A stretch of 64,000 bases of DNA from positions 266,789 to 330,788 of the forward strand of contig NZ_BJYX01000002.1 in assembly GCF_007991735.1 (NCBI RefSeq), written 5' to 3'. The position numbers and the translations under genes were made by a program. Positions 24,837 to 33,438 of the stretch are shown piece after piece; positions within the stretch are counted from its first letter, which is position 1; every line of letters begins with the position of its first letter. The DNA comes from Terrabacter aerolatus (lineage in GTDB: Bacteria; Actinomycetota; Actinomycetes; Actinomycetales; Dermatophilaceae). The notes below the pieces were generated by a model. It saw only the letters and a program-made list of their open reading frames with translations. It ran no database searches and was not told where the DNA came from.

Positions 24837-25853
24837 ATGGTGACACCAGCCGGTCCGCGTGACGCCGGATCCCTGCGTCCGCTCGATGCCCTCCTCAGCG
24901 AGACGGACGAGGTCCTGCGTCGTGGCGCCCCGGCCGGCGCGCGCGTCTGGTCGACCGGCTTCGCGGCGCTCGACACCGTGCTCACGGGAGGCTTCCGCTC
25001 CGGCGAGCTCGTCCTGCTCGGCGGGCCGGCAGGCCACGGCAAGACGACGCTCGGCGTCCAGCTCGCCCGCAACGTCGTCGCCGCAGGCTCGACCGCCCTC
25101 GTCTTCTCCTACGAGCACGAGAGCCACACCCTGCTCGAGCGACTCATCTCGATGGAGGCGGCCGAGGGCGACCCCGGCGAGGTGGCGGGCGTCATCGACG
25201 TGCGCCGGGCGCTGGAGACCGCCCTGGACGGCGCGTCGCTCGACGCGCTGCTCGGCGGCCTGCCCGGGGGGTCCCGAGCGCACGCGGCGCTCGTCGGCTA
25301 CGGCGACCGGCTCCAGATCCACGAGTCGTCCGGGGCGACGACGACGCTCGAGCAGATCCGGGCGACCGTCGACCGCGTCACCGAGGCGACGGGCCAGGCC
25401 CCCTTCGTCCTGCTCGACTACATCCAGAAGCTGCCCGTCGACCGGGACGGTGAGGACGAGCGCATCACGGCGGCCGCCGAGGGCCTCAAGGACCTTGCCC
25501 TGTCGGCACGGGTGCCCGTCGTCGCGATCTCGGCCGCCGACAAGGACGCCCTGGCCGCGGGCCACCGGATGCGCACCCACGACCTGCGTGGCTCGTCGGC
25601 GCTCGCCTTCGAGGCCGACGTCGTGCTCATCGTCAACGACAAGGTCGACATCGTCTCGCGCGAACACCTCGTCTACGACCTCGGCAACATCCAGCGCTTC
25701 CGCGGTTGGTCGGTCGTCAGCGTCGAGAAGAACCGCCACGGCAAGGCCCACGTCGAGCTCGAGTTCGCCAAGGACTTCGAGCACGGGCGTTTCCACACCG
25801 AGGGCCAGGAGGTCACCGAACGGCTCATCGACGACCGGGTCTTCGTCTCCTGA
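24837..25853 (+). CDS. Stand-alone DnaB C-terminal-like (RecA-fold) ATPase
   Basis: A 338-residue RecA-fold ATPase resembling only the C-terminal motor of the replicative helicase DnaB. Visible features are Walker A GPAGHGKTTLG (Lys69), YEHESHTLLERLISME, a Walker B-like PFVLLDYIQKLPVD, and LRGSSALAFEADVVLIV, matching DnaB's motif after its Walker B. The DnaB N-terminal domain and linker are absent, replaced by about 45 residues. The role is unknown: helicase, clamp-loader-like or regulatory NTPase. A weak -10 (TCCAAT) sits 6 bases before the ATG. Confidence 0.75.
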   Translation: MVTPAGPRDAGSLRPLDALLSETDEVLRRGAPAGARVWSTGFAALDTVLTGGFRSGELVLLGGPAGHGKTTLGVQLARNVVAAGSTALVFSYEHESHTLLERLISMEAAEGDPGEVAGVIDVRRALETALDGASLDALLGGLPGGSRAHAALVGYGDRLQIHESSGATTTLEQIRATVDRVTEATGQAPFVLLDYIQKLPVDRDGEDERITAAAEGLKDLALSARVPVVAISAADKDALAAGHRMRTHDLRGSSALAFEADVVLIVNDKVDIVSREHLVYDLGNIQRFRGWSVVSVEKNRHGKAHVELEFAKDFEHGRFHTEGQEVTERLIDDRVFVS

Positions 25854-25864
25854 CCTCGGTCGGT

Positions 25865-25930
25865 CGTATGCCGTGTCGCGAGGACGTGCGAGAACGGCAC
25901 CCTCGTGCGACGGCCCCGTGACGGCATACG
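25865..25930. terminator. Inverted CGGCATAC pair between convergent genes
   Basis: Exact 10-base arms CGTATGCCGT (25865-25874) and ACGGCATACG (25921-25930) bracket an inner imperfect pair (GTCGCGAGG / CCTCGTGCGAC). It occupies the whole gap between the DnaB-like gene and barstar. It is a likely bidirectional terminator built from two copies of the window-wide octamer. Confidence 0.55.
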
Positions 25931-25940
25931 CACTCGGGCG

Positions 25941-26288
25941 TCAGCGGGTGACGACGGTGACGTGGAGGTCGTCCCGTTCGTCGGCGACCTGCTCGAGGAT
26001 CTCCACGACGGTGTCGTAGGCGTCGCGGTCCTGCTCCCGCAGCGTGGCCGCGTGGTCCCAGACGAGCTCGATGGGCACACCTCGCGCGCCGTCGAGGTCG
26101 CGCAGCGCGTCGAGGAGGGCGTCCCAGTTGTGCCCGAACCAGTCGGGCAGGTCGAGCCCGGAGGCGAAGGCCTCGAGCACGCCGGCCTTGTCGCCGCCGC
26201 CGGAGACGACGCGCACGTCATGGCCCAGCCAGCGCAGCTGCGCGATGTGGTCGTCGGCCTCGCTGTGCCGGCCGAGGAACGTCGTCAC
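25941..26288 (-). CDS. Barstar-family RNase inhibitor
   Basis: A 115-residue barstar homologue that would block the active site of the neighbouring RNase. The family core is clear: GLDLPDWFGHNWDALLDALR, corresponding to the barnase-contacting helix, then the strand GVPIELVWDHA. The GTG at 26288 has a GGAGGG ribosome site, and its first bases overlap the RNase stop as GTGA, so inhibitor and nuclease are co-translated. A cytoplasmic inhibitor for an exported nuclease protects the producer before export. Confidence 0.88.
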   Translation of the reverse strand: MTTFLGRHSEADDHIAQLRWLGHDVRVVSGGGDKAGVLEAFASGLDLPDWFGHNWDALLDALRDLDGARGVPIELVWDHAATLREQDRDAYDTVVEILEQVADERDDLHVTVVTR

Positions 26289-26752
26289 GTGCCCTCCCTG
26301 ATGCGGCTGAACGACGCGTAGTGGTCGTCGGTCCAGTACGTCTCGCCCCGGCTGCCCGTGATGATGCGTCGGGCCCCGCGGTCGGCCGATCCCGGTGTCA
26401 CGACGGTGAACTCGCGGTAGTAGCCGCGGGCCTTCGCCGGCAGCAGGCCCTCCCGGTTGGTGAAGGTCTGGTTGTCGCTGCGCGGGTAGGGGAAGGGGCC
26501 GCCGGCGCGGATGAGGGCCAGGGTGTCCTGGGCCTGTCGCGGCAGGGCCGACTCGTTGACCCACGGGAGTCCCGAGTCGGGGTCGGTCCCGGAGGGGCGA
26601 GGCGTGGGACCGGCGGTGGCGGCCGCCCCCTGGCCACCCGGCGTCGACGGCGAGGTCGGCCCCTGGGCGCCTCTGACGACGATCCAGGCCAGCACGACGA
26701 GGGCCACGGCGAGGACGCCGAGCAGCACCTGACGCGAGCCGAGCGTCTTCAC
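26285..26752 (-). CDS. Guanyl-specific RNase (RNase Sa/barnase family), membrane-anchored or secreted
   Basis: A 155-residue microbial ribonuclease of the RNase Sa type. An N-terminal hydrophobic segment (VLLGVLAVALVVLAWIVV) and a Pro/Gly/Thr-rich linker precede the catalytic domain, from LPWVNESALP to the end. NREGLLP, YYREFTVVTPG (general base Glu), GARRIITG (phosphate-binding Arg) and DDHYASFSRI (catalytic His) match RNase Sa. The disulfide Cys pair of RNase Sa is absent. There is no signal peptidase site I trust, so it may stay tethered. The GTG start is supported by a leaderless -10. Confidence 0.85.
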   Translation of the reverse strand: MKTLGSRQVLLGVLAVALVVLAWIVVRGAQGPTSPSTPGGQGAAATAGPTPRPSGTDPDSGLPWVNESALPRQAQDTLALIRAGGPFPYPRSDNQTFTNREGLLPAKARGYYREFTVVTPGSADRGARRIITGSRGETYWTDDHYASFSRIREGT

Positions 26753-26758
26753 GCCCTC

Positions 26759-26764
26759 ATCATG
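26759..26764 (-). promoter_or_regulatory. -10-like hexamer, leaderless start of RNase gene
   Basis: On the minus strand CATGAT, 6 bases, GTG at 26752. Confidence 0.5.
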
Positions 26765-26814
26765 CCCCAGGCGCGAAAACCGGGAATCCTCTGACGGGTG
26801 CGGCGCGCTGGGGG

Positions 26815-26820
26815 GAGACT
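26815..26820 (+). promoter_or_regulatory. -10-like hexamer (or ribosome site region) of SRPBCC gene
   Basis: GAGACT, 7 bases, GTG at 26828. An overlapping GGGGGAG could instead be a ribosome site. Confidence 0.4.
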
Positions 26821-26827
26821 GCCGGGC

Positions 26828-28138
26828 GTGAGCCTTCTGCGCGACCTCTTCGGGGACCGGGGCGGTCGCCGTGACGAGCCGGCCCCAGCCGTCGTCGTGC
26901 GCGACGTCGGTCACCGGGTCTTCATCGAGCGTCCTCCTGCGGAGGTCTGGCCGCACCTCGTCGCCCCGGAGCCGGGCGCCGAGCTCGGCGTCGACTGTGT
27001 GCGGGTGCTCGCGCTACCGGCCCCGGGCCCCGCCGCGCTGCCCGAGTTCGCCGGTGTGTGGCGGCGGTCCAACGGCCGGCTCTGGGTCGGGCTCGCGACG
27101 GTCGTCGACGTCGAGCACGGCGTGCAGGTCGTCTCCCGGTCGGCGGACGGCGCGACGGCGCTCACCCTGACCACGACGGTGGAGGCGCTCGACGGGGGCT
27201 GCGTCGTCGCCCAGCGGCTCGACGGTCTCGCGCCGACCGACGCCGTCGCGGAGTTCGCGCGGGCCTGGATGGCGCGGGCGCTGCTCGGGCTCAAGGCCGA
27301 CGTCGAGGGCACCGCGCGCAGCCGGACGGCCGACCCGACGGCCGACGGACCCGTCGCGGACGCGATGGCGAGCGGCTTCGTCGGCCACGGCGTCGCCACA
27401 GCCGGCGGGCCAGGGGTCATGCCCGTGCGCGAGACCGCGTCGATCGAGATCGCCGTCGCACCCGACCGGCTCCGGGAGCTGCTCGAGCAGCCCTCGGCCG
27501 AGCAGCTGCTCAAGCCGTCGCTCGAGCAGCTCGTGCGACTCGAGCTCGCGGACGAGCCAGGACGCGAGCACGTGCTCGCCGTCCACCGCCAGGCCGACGG
27601 GCGCCGGGCGTGCTCGGTCTCGCTCCTCACCCCGACGTCCGAGGCCGGGCGGACCGTCGAGCGCGACCTCACCTCCTCCCACGAGGCCGACGTCGTCACG
27701 ACGGTCGAGGCGTGCGAGGGCGGGACCCGCCTCACCGAGACCTTCACGGGGTGGCTGCCCGCCGGGCCGGGACGGGTCGTCGACGGATCCGGCATCGCCG
27801 CGCTGATGGCCACGCGCCTCGCCGTCGTCAAGAACCTCGCCGAGGCCGGTGTGGTGCCGCAGCGGGACCCGAGCACCGGATTCCTGCCGCCCGGTCAGGT
27901 GCCCGACCTGCCTGCCCCCACGGGCGCCCCGTCGAGCGACCTGCCGAGCCCGATGACGCGTCCGCAGGTGCCCGCGGGTCCGGGACCGGACCCGGTCGTG
28001 GCTCGCCCGTCCGTGCCGTCGAGCGTCCTGCTTCCGCCGCCCCACGTCGCGGCGCCGGCCGCCGGCTACGACGTCGGGCCGTGGCGGCTGTGGACCGATG
28101 ACGGCTTCTACGCCGCCGGCGAGGCCTCGTGGTGGTGA
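26828..28138 (+). CDS. Protein with two SRPBCC (START-like) domains
   Basis: A 436-residue protein of unknown function. Two regions look like SRPBCC hydrophobic-ligand folds: about residues 25-165 (RVFIERPPAEVWPHLVAP, then strand-rich sequence) and about 195-345 (ASIEIAVAPDRLRELLEQP, then VVTTVEACEGGTRLTETFTG). A Pro-rich disordered segment of about 60 residues leads to a short aromatic C-terminus (YDVGPWRLWTDDGFYAAGE). No catalytic motif or signal peptide is apparent. Divergent from the RNase gene; transcribed alone. Confidence 0.65.
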   Translation: MSLLRDLFGDRGGRRDEPAPAVVVRDVGHRVFIERPPAEVWPHLVAPEPGAELGVDCVRVLALPAPGPAALPEFAGVWRRSNGRLWVGLATVVDVEHGVQVVSRSADGATALTLTTTVEALDGGCVVAQRLDGLAPTDAVAEFARAWMARALLGLKADVEGTARSRTADPTADGPVADAMASGFVGHGVATAGGPGVMPVRETASIEIAVAPDRLRELLEQPSAEQLLKPSLEQLVRLELADEPGREHVLAVHRQADGRRACSVSLLTPTSEAGRTVERDLTSSHEADVVTTVEACEGGTRLTETFTGWLPAGPGRVVDGSGIAALMATRLAVVKNLAEAGVVPQRDPSTGFLPPGQVPDLPAPTGAPSSDLPSPMTRPQVPAGPGPDPVVARPSVPSSVLLPPPHVAAPAAGYDVGPWRLWTDDGFYAAGEASWW

Positions 28139-28188
28139 CGCACTCGAGGGCCACCACGACGACGGGGTGCGCCGTCGGTGCCAGGCGC

Positions 28189-28194
28189 TAGCGT
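28189..28194 (+). promoter_or_regulatory. -10 hexamer before PNPOx-fold gene
   Basis: TAGCGT, 6 bases (CGGAGG), ATG at 28201. A purine-rich GGAGG abuts the start, too close for normal ribosome binding. Confidence 0.5.
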
Positions 28195-28200
28195 CGGAGG

Positions 28201-28722
28201 ATGCTCGAGACACCTGACGAGACGGCCGCCCTCCAGGCGCTGCTCGACGCCTCGCACGCACGGGCGTCGGGTCACCTGCGCAGCATCATCGACGACGACC
28301 GCACCCTCACCGCCGAGCAGCTGGTCGCGCTGCTGACCGGCATGAAGGTGCTGTCCGTCGCCACCGTCACCGCGGCGGGAGAGCCGCGCATCAGTGCCCT
28401 CGACGGGCACTTCCTCCACGGGACGTGGACGTTCGGCACCGCCGGCACGTCGGCCAAGGCGAAGCACCTCGCGGCACGGCCCGCCGTGAGCGTCGCCCAC
28501 GTCGACGGCGAGGAGCTCGCGCTCTTCAGCCACGGCCGTGCCGAGCTCATCGGACCCGGACCGGACCGGGACGAGGTCGACGCGCACTGGACCGCGCACT
28601 ACGGCAGCAGCCCGTACTCCTGGGGCGACGACATCCGGATGTACCGCCTGCGCATGACCTGGGCCGTCGCCTACGCCTTCAAGCGCGACGAGCTGCTCCG
28701 GACCAGGGGAGTGGCCGACTGA
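28201..28722 (+). CDS. Pyridoxamine-5'-phosphate-oxidase-fold flavin/F420-binding protein
   Basis: A 173-residue split-barrel protein. LLTGMKVLSVATVTAAGEPR, a GHFLHGTWTFGT strand pair and TSAKAKHLAARPAVSVAHVD are typical of the PNPOx/FDOR family that binds FMN or F420. The C-terminus (DDIRMYRLRMTWAVAYAF) fits too. It probably reduces or oxidises a small molecule; cofactor and substrate are not determinable. Tandem TGACCCGC repeats begin at its stop codon. Confidence 0.75.
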   Translation: MLETPDETAALQALLDASHARASGHLRSIIDDDRTLTAEQLVALLTGMKVLSVATVTAAGEPRISALDGHFLHGTWTFGTAGTSAKAKHLAARPAVSVAHVDGEELALFSHGRAELIGPGPDRDEVDAHWTAHYGSSPYSWGDDIRMYRLRMTWAVAYAFKRDELLRTRGVAD

Positions 28723-28770
28723 CCCGCGCTGACCCGCCGGTTGACCCGCCGCTGACGCGCCGCTGACTCG
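28720..28770 (+). repeat. Tandem repeat beginning at a stop codon
   Basis: TGAC(C/G)CGC-type units start at 28720 (the stop codon itself), 28730, 28742, 28753 and 28764, a period of 10-12 bases. They fill the gap before the dxr promoter. Confidence 0.6.
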
Positions 28771-28788
28771 TCGCACCGTGGCCTGCGC

Positions 28789-28794
28789 GACAAT
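28789..28794 (+). promoter_or_regulatory. -10 hexamer, leaderless start of dxr
   Basis: GACAAT, 6 bases, GTG at 28801. The same layout precedes rseP. Confidence 0.6.
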
Positions 28795-28800
28795 GCCGGG

Positions 28801-30000
28801 GTGACTGACATCTCGGCCCACCGGCGCATCGTCCTGCTCGGCTCGACCGGCTCGATCGGCACGCAGGCGATCGACCTCGTCCAGCGCAACCGTGACCGGT
28901 TCGAGGTCGTCGGGCTCTCGGCCGGGGCCAACCTCCGGCTCGTCGCCGAGCAGGCCGTCGCCCTCCGCGTCCCCGTCGTCGCGGTCGCGAGCGGGACGCA
29001 CGACGACCTCGCCACAGCGCTCGCCGACGCGGCCGACGCGGCCGGCGTGACGGCATACGACCCCGAGCTGCTCGTGGGCCCCGAGGCCAGCACGACGCTC
29101 GCCGCCCGGGAGGCCGACGTCGTCGTCAACGGCATCACGGGGGCCATCGGGCTCGAGCCGACGCTCGCCGCCCTGCGCGCCGGGACGACGCTCGCGCTCG
29201 CCAACAAGGAGTCGCTCATCATCGGCGGCCCGCTCGTCAAGGCGCTCGCGGCTCCCGGCCAGATCGTCCCCGTCGACTCGGAGCACAGCGCCATCGCCCA
29301 GTGCCTGCGCGGCGGACGCGCCGAGGAGGTGCGCCGGCTCGTCGTCACCGCGAGCGGCGGCCCGTTCCGCGGTCGCAGCCGCGCCGAGCTCGCCGACGTC
29401 ACGCCCGAGCAGGCCCTGGCGCACCCGAACTTCTCGATGGGCCGGGTCATCACGACGAACTCCGCCACCCTCGTCAACAAGGGTCTCGAGGTCATCGAGG
29501 CGCACCTGCTCTTCGACATCCCCTTCGAGCGCATCGACGTCGTCGTGCACCCGCAGCAGATGATCCATTCCATGGTCGAGTTCGTCGACGGCTCGACGAT
29601 CGCCCAGGCGGGGCCGCCGCGGATGCTCGTGCCGATCGCCCTCGGCCTGAGCTGGCCCGAGCGCATCGCGGACGCCGACGTCCCCGTCGACTGGACCCGG
29701 GCACAGTCGTGGGACTTCGAGCCGCTCGACGACGAGGCCTTCCCGGCCGTCGCGCTCGCCCGCCGGGTGGGCGAGGCCGGAGGCACGTGGCCCGCGGTCT
29801 ACAACGCGGCGAACGAGGTCGCGGTGGACGCCTTCCACGAGGGTCGCATCGGCTTCGTCGACATCGTCGACACGGTGTCGCAGGTGGTCGACGCGTATGC
29901 CGCCGAGCCGGCCTCACGGGTCACCGACCTGTCGCTCGCCGACGTCCTCGGCGCCGACGACTGGGCCCGCTCGGCGGCCCGTCACGTCATCTCCGGCTAG
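28801..30000 (+). CDS. dxr: 1-deoxy-D-xylulose 5-phosphate reductoisomerase
   Basis: Second step of the MEP isoprenoid pathway: DXP to MEP with NADPH. The 399-residue protein has the NADPH loop GSTGSIG (14-20), [26 protein letters not shown] with the metal-binding acid residues, the SGGPFRG loop and [20 protein letters not shown]. It opens the dxr-rseP-ispG run conserved in Actinobacteria. Each of the three genes has its own leaderless-type promoter here. Confidence 0.97.
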   Translation: MTDISAHRRIVLLGSTGSIGTQAIDLVQRNRDRFEVVGLSAGANLRLVAEQAVALRVPVVAVASGTHDDLATALADAADAAGVTAYDPELLVGPEASTTLAAREADVVVNGITGAIGLEPTLAALRAGTTLALANKESLIIGGPLVKALAAPGQIVPVDSEHSAIAQCLRGGRAEEVRRLVVTASGGPFRGRSRAELADVTPEQALAHPNFSMGRVITTNSATLVNKGLEVIEAHLLFDIPFERIDVVVHPQQMIHSMVEFVDGSTIAQAGPPRMLVPIALGLSWPERIADADVPVDWTRAQSWDFEPLDDEAFPAVALARRVGEAGGTWPAVYNAANEVAVDAFHEGRIGFVDIVDTVSQVVDAYAAEPASRVTDLSLADVLGADDWARSAARHVISG

Positions 30001-30074
30001 GCCCGGGGTGAAGGTGTCCTGGGTCGCCCGTCGCCGCGGACCACGTCGACACCGGAATCACAGGGAGACGATGT

Positions 30075-30080
30075 GACAAT
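30075..30080 (+). promoter_or_regulatory. -10 hexamer, leaderless start of rseP
   Basis: GACAAT, 6 bases, GTG at 30087. Confidence 0.6.
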
Positions 30081-30086
30081 GAAGGG

Positions 30087-31433
30087 GTGCTGTTCTTCCT
30101 AGGGGTCCTGGTCGTCGTCGTCGGCGTGGCGCTGAGCATCGCGCTGCATGAGATCGGCCACCTCGTGCCGGCCAAGAAGTTCGGGGTCAAGGTGACCCAG
30201 TACATGGTCGGCTTCGGTCCGACCGTCTGGTCGCGCAAGCGCGGCGAGACCGAGTACGGCATCAAGGCGATCCCGCTCGGCGGCTACGTGCGCATGATCG
30301 GCATGCTCCCGCCCCGACCCGGCGACAAGCCCGGTGAGCTGCGCACCCTCTCGACCGGACGCTTCAGCCAGATGGTCGACCAGGCCCGCGCCGACTCGAT
30401 GGAGGAGGTCCAGCCGGGCGACGAGGACCGCGTCTTCTACAAGCTGAGCCCGGGCAGGAAGATCGTCATCATGCTCGGCGGCCCGGTGATGAACCTCCTC
30501 ATCGGCTTCGTGCTCATCACCGGCGTCATCACGCTCTACGGCCTGCCCCAGGTCGCCCCGAAGGTCGGCGCCCTCTCCGCCTGCGTCCCGACGACGGCCC
30601 CGACGGTGCAGGTGCCCCAGCCGACGTGCAAGCCGGGCGACCCCGTCGCCCCGGCCAAGGCCGCCGGCCTGCAGGCGCGCGACCGCATCGTCTCCATCGA
30701 CGGCACGGCCGTCACCACGTGGGACCAGGTCACCACGGCGATCCGCGACAGCAAGGGCCGCACCATGACGTGGGTCGTCCAGCGCGGCGACAAGGACGTC
30801 TCGATCTCGATCACGCCGGCCGTCCTCGAGCGCGCCACCTACGACGCTCAGGGCGAGCCCGTCGCCAAGGACGGCAAGCCCGTCCTCGCGTCGATGGGCT
30901 TCGCGGGGATCACCCCCGGCCAGGAGCTCGTGCGCACGCCCATCGCCGAGGCTCCCGGGTTCGTCTGGGCCCGGGTCGTCGACACGGCCTCGATCATCGT
31001 CAAGATCCCCGAGAAGATGACGGGCGTCTTCCAGGCCGCCTTCGGTTCGGAGGCCCGAGACCCCAACGGCCCCATCTCCGTCGTCGGCGTGGGGCGCATC
31101 GGCGGCGAGGTCGCCGCGCTCGACATCCCCGCCGACGAGGGCGGCAACTGGGTCAAGCTCGCCCAGCTCGTCCTGCTCATCGCGTCGCTCAACCTCGCGC
31201 TCTTCGTCTTCAACCTCGTGCCCCTGCTGCCCCTCGACGGCGGACACGTCGCCGGCGCGATCTGGGAGGCGGTCAAGAAGGGCTGGGCGCGCCTGCGCAA
31301 CCGCCCCGACCCGGGCTTCGTCGACGTGGCCAAGGGTCTGCCGATCGCCTACGGCATGAGCCTCGTGCTCATCACCATGTCGGTCCTGCTCATCTACGCC
31401 GACATCGTCAAGCCGATCAAGCTCTTCGGCTGA
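30087..31433 (+). CDS. rseP: Site-2 intramembrane zinc metalloprotease (RseP/Rip1 type)
   Basis: Membrane protease that cleaves transmembrane anti-sigma factors and signal peptides. In 448 residues it has the zinc motif HEIGH (His21-His25) in the first membrane helix, a PDZ-like region (about 190-260, [18 protein letters not shown]) and the second zinc ligand in PLDGGH (Asp384) in a late helix. A final hydrophobic segment closes the protein. It keeps the conserved position between dxr and ispG. A terminator-like hairpin follows. Confidence 0.95.
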   Translation: MLFFLGVLVVVVGVALSIALHEIGHLVPAKKFGVKVTQYMVGFGPTVWSRKRGETEYGIKAIPLGGYVRMIGMLPPRPGDKPGELRTLSTGRFSQMVDQARADSMEEVQPGDEDRVFYKLSPGRKIVIMLGGPVMNLLIGFVLITGVITLYGLPQVAPKVGALSACVPTTAPTVQVPQPTCKPGDPVAPAKAAGLQARDRIVSIDGTAVTTWDQVTTAIRDSKGRTMTWVVQRGDKDVSISITPAVLERATYDAQGEPVAKDGKPVLASMGFAGITPGQELVRTPIAEAPGFVWARVVDTASIIVKIPEKMTGVFQAAFGSEARDPNGPISVVGVGRIGGEVAALDIPADEGGNWVKLAQLVLLIASLNLALFVFNLVPLLPLDGGHVAGAIWEAVKKGWARLRNRPDPGFVDVAKGLPIAYGMSLVLITMSVLLIYADIVKPIKLFG

Positions 31434-31485
31434 GGGGCAGTTCGGCGGGGCCGGCGCACGGGCGCTCCGGGGGCTTTCGGGGGTG

Positions 31486-31506
31486 CTCGGGGGCCGAGGC
31501 CCCGAG
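31486..31506 (+). terminator. Hairpin between rseP and ispG
   Basis: CTCGGGG-GCCGAGG-CCCCGAG, a 7-bp stem with a 7-base loop, ending 6 bases before the -10 element of ispG. Confidence 0.5.
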
Positions 31507-31512
31507 GGCGGT

Positions 31513-31518
31513 CATAAT
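31513..31518 (+). promoter_or_regulatory. -10 hexamer, leaderless start of ispG
   Basis: CATAAT, the closest match to TATAAT in the window, 6 bases, ATG at 31525. Confidence 0.65.
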
Positions 31519-31524
31519 GGCCAC

Positions 31525-32685
31525 ATGAGCGTCTCCCTCGGTATGCCGCCCCTGCCCCCGCCGGTCCTCGCCCCGCGGCGCCAGACCCGCCAGATCCAGG
31601 TCGGCAAGGTCGGGGTCGGGAGCGACTTCCCGGTGTCGGTGCAGTCAATGACGACGACGCCCACGACCGACATCAACGCCACGCTCCAGCAGATCGCCGA
31701 GCTCACGGCCAGCGGCTGCGACATCGTGCGCGTCGCGTGCCCGAGCCAGGACGACGCCGACGCGCTGCCCGCCATCGCGCGCAAGAGCCAGATCCCGGTC
31801 ATCGCCGACATCCACTTCCAGCCGAAGTACGTCTACGCGGCCATCGAGGCCGGCTGCGCGGCCGTGCGGGTCAACCCCGGCAACATCCGCCAGTTCGACG
31901 ACCAGGTCAAGCAGATCGCGCGCGAGGCCAAGGACGCCGGCGTCTCGATCCGCATCGGCGTCAACGCCGGCAGCCTCGACAAGCGGATCATGGAGAAGTA
32001 CGGCAAGGCGACGCCCGAGGCGCTCGTCGAGTCGGCCGTCTGGGAGGCGAGCCTCTTCGAGGAGCACGACTTCCACGACTTCAAGATCTCGGTCAAGCAC
32101 AACGACCCCGTCGTCATGGTGCGTGCCTACGAGCTGCTCGCCGAGCGCGGCGACTGGCCGCTCCACCTCGGTGTCACCGAGGCCGGCCCCGCCTTCCAGG
32201 GCACCATCAAGTCGGCGACGGCCTTCGGCGCGCTCCTCTCGCGCGGCATCGGCGACACGATCCGCGTCTCCCTCTCGGCCCCGCCGGTCGAGGAGGTCAA
32301 GGTCGGCATCCAGATCCTCCAGAGCCTCAACCTGCGCCCGCGCAAGCTCGAGATCGTGTCGTGCCCGTCGTGCGGCCGCGCTCAGGTCGACGTCTACACG
32401 CTCGCCGACCAGGTCACCGCCGGGCTCGAGGGCATGACCGTGCCCCTGCGCGTCGCCGTGATGGGCTGCGTCGTCAACGGCCCGGGCGAGGCCCGCGAGG
32501 CCGACCTCGGCGTGGCCTCCGGCAACGGCAAGGGCCAGATCTTCGTCAAGGGCGAGGTCATCAAGACCGTCCCCGAGGCGCAGATCGTCGAGACGCTCAT
32601 CGAGGAGGCCATGCGCCTCGCCGAGGAGATGGGCGAGCCGGTCGACGAGGAGTCGGCCGGGGCCCCCAGCGTCACCGTCAGCTGA
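31525..32685 (+). CDS. ispG: 4-hydroxy-3-methylbut-2-en-1-yl diphosphate synthase
   Basis: [4Fe-4S] enzyme making HMBPP from ME-cPP near the end of the MEP pathway. The 386-residue protein has [19 protein letters not shown], the TIM-barrel ADIHFQPKY and AVRVNPGN segments, and the cluster ligands Cys280, Cys283 (SCPSCGR) and Cys315 ([10 protein letters not shown]). The start is fixed by the -10 element 6 bases upstream. The next gene begins 1 base after its stop. Confidence 0.97.
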   Translation: MSVSLGMPPLPPPVLAPRRQTRQIQVGKVGVGSDFPVSVQSMTTTPTTDINATLQQIAELTASGCDIVRVACPSQDDADALPAIARKSQIPVIADIHFQPKYVYAAIEAGCAAVRVNPGNIRQFDDQVKQIAREAKDAGVSIRIGVNAGSLDKRIMEKYGKATPEALVESAVWEASLFEEHDFHDFKISVKHNDPVVMVRAYELLAERGDWPLHLGVTEAGPAFQGTIKSATAFGALLSRGIGDTIRVSLSAPPVEEVKVGIQILQSLNLRPRKLEIVSCPSCGRAQVDVYTLADQVTAGLEGMTVPLRVAVMGCVVNGPGEAREADLGVASGNGKGQIFVKGEVIKTVPEAQIVETLIEEAMRLAEEMGEPVDEESAGAPSVTVS

Positions 32686-32686
32686 G

Positions 32687-33364
32687 GTGCGTGCGCCCGT
32701 CCGCTCCACCGAGCGGTATGCCGTCCTGCGCGACCTCGCGGACCGGGTCGTCGCGCTGCGGCCGGGCGAGCGCGTCGCTGTGGCGGTCGACGGGTTCGAC
32801 GGTGCCGGCAAGACGGTGCTCGCCGACCAGCTCGCCGAGGTCATCGGTGGGGTGGCACCGGCGCGTGACGTGCTGCGCGTCTCGATCGACGGCTTCCACC
32901 GGCCGCGGGAGCAGCGCGTCGCTCGGGGCCGCGGCCCGGAGACGTTCTACGAGGACTCCTACGACTACGACGCGTTCCGGCGCGCCGTCGTCGAGCCGTT
33001 CCGTCGTGGGGAGCCGGTGACACCCGCGGTCAACGACGTCGACGCGGACGCGCCCGTGCACCCCGACCCCGTCGCCGTCGGGACCGACACCGTCCTGCTC
33101 GTCGACGGGATCTTCCTCCAGCGACCGGAGCTCGCCGACGTCTGGGACGCAGCCGTCTGGGTCGACGTGCCCTTCGCCGTCTCGGTGCCCCGGGGCAACG
33201 CCCGCTTCGGCGACGGTCACGACCCCGACCCGGAGGCCGAGCCCAACCGACGCTACGTCGACGGGCAGCGTCTCTACCTCGCCGCCGTCGACCCCCGGTC
33301 GCACGCGACGTGGGTGCTCGACAACACCGACCTCGAGCGACCGGTGCTGCACGCCGCCGGCTGA
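32687..33364 (+). CDS. Uridine kinase-like P-loop protein
   Basis: A 225-residue P-loop kinase of the uridine kinase / phosphoribulokinase group: Walker A VDGFDGAGKTVLADQL, SIDGFHRPREQRVARG, DSYDYDAFRR, and a DG-containing strand LLVDGIFLQRPEL. It is shorter and more divergent than true Udk, so the substrate (nucleoside or other small molecule) is uncertain. GTG starts 1 base after the ispG stop, so it is co-translated with ispG, an unusual partner. Confidence 0.75.
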   Translation: MRAPVRSTERYAVLRDLADRVVALRPGERVAVAVDGFDGAGKTVLADQLAEVIGGVAPARDVLRVSIDGFHRPREQRVARGRGPETFYEDSYDYDAFRRAVVEPFRRGEPVTPAVNDVDADAPVHPDPVAVGTDTVLLVDGIFLQRPELADVWDAAVWVDVPFAVSVPRGNARFGDGHDPDPEAEPNRRYVDGQRLYLAAVDPRSHATWVLDNTDLERPVLHAAG

Positions 33365-33426
33365 CACCGAGCGCCCTGTGACGCGTTCGTGAGGCGCGCC
33401 GGGGTGACACCCGGCCCGTGGACAGG

Positions 33427-33432
33427 CACTCT
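33427..33432 (+). promoter_or_regulatory. -10-like hexamer deciding the start of the GNAT gene
   Basis: CACTCT, 6 bases, GTG at 33439. The earlier in-frame GTG at 33418 lies upstream of this element. Confidence 0.5.
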
Positions 33433-33438
33433 TGGGAG

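Noticed and set aside
23331..25796. Very long minus-strand open frame (821 codons) opposite gabD and the DnaB-like gene, and similar ones at 21129-23285 (-), 1046-2881 (-), 14271-15722 (+) and 39152-40825 (+)
   Set aside because: They lie opposite well-identified genes, encode Arg/Asp/Val/Gly-biased sequence without domains, and arise from GC-rich third positions.
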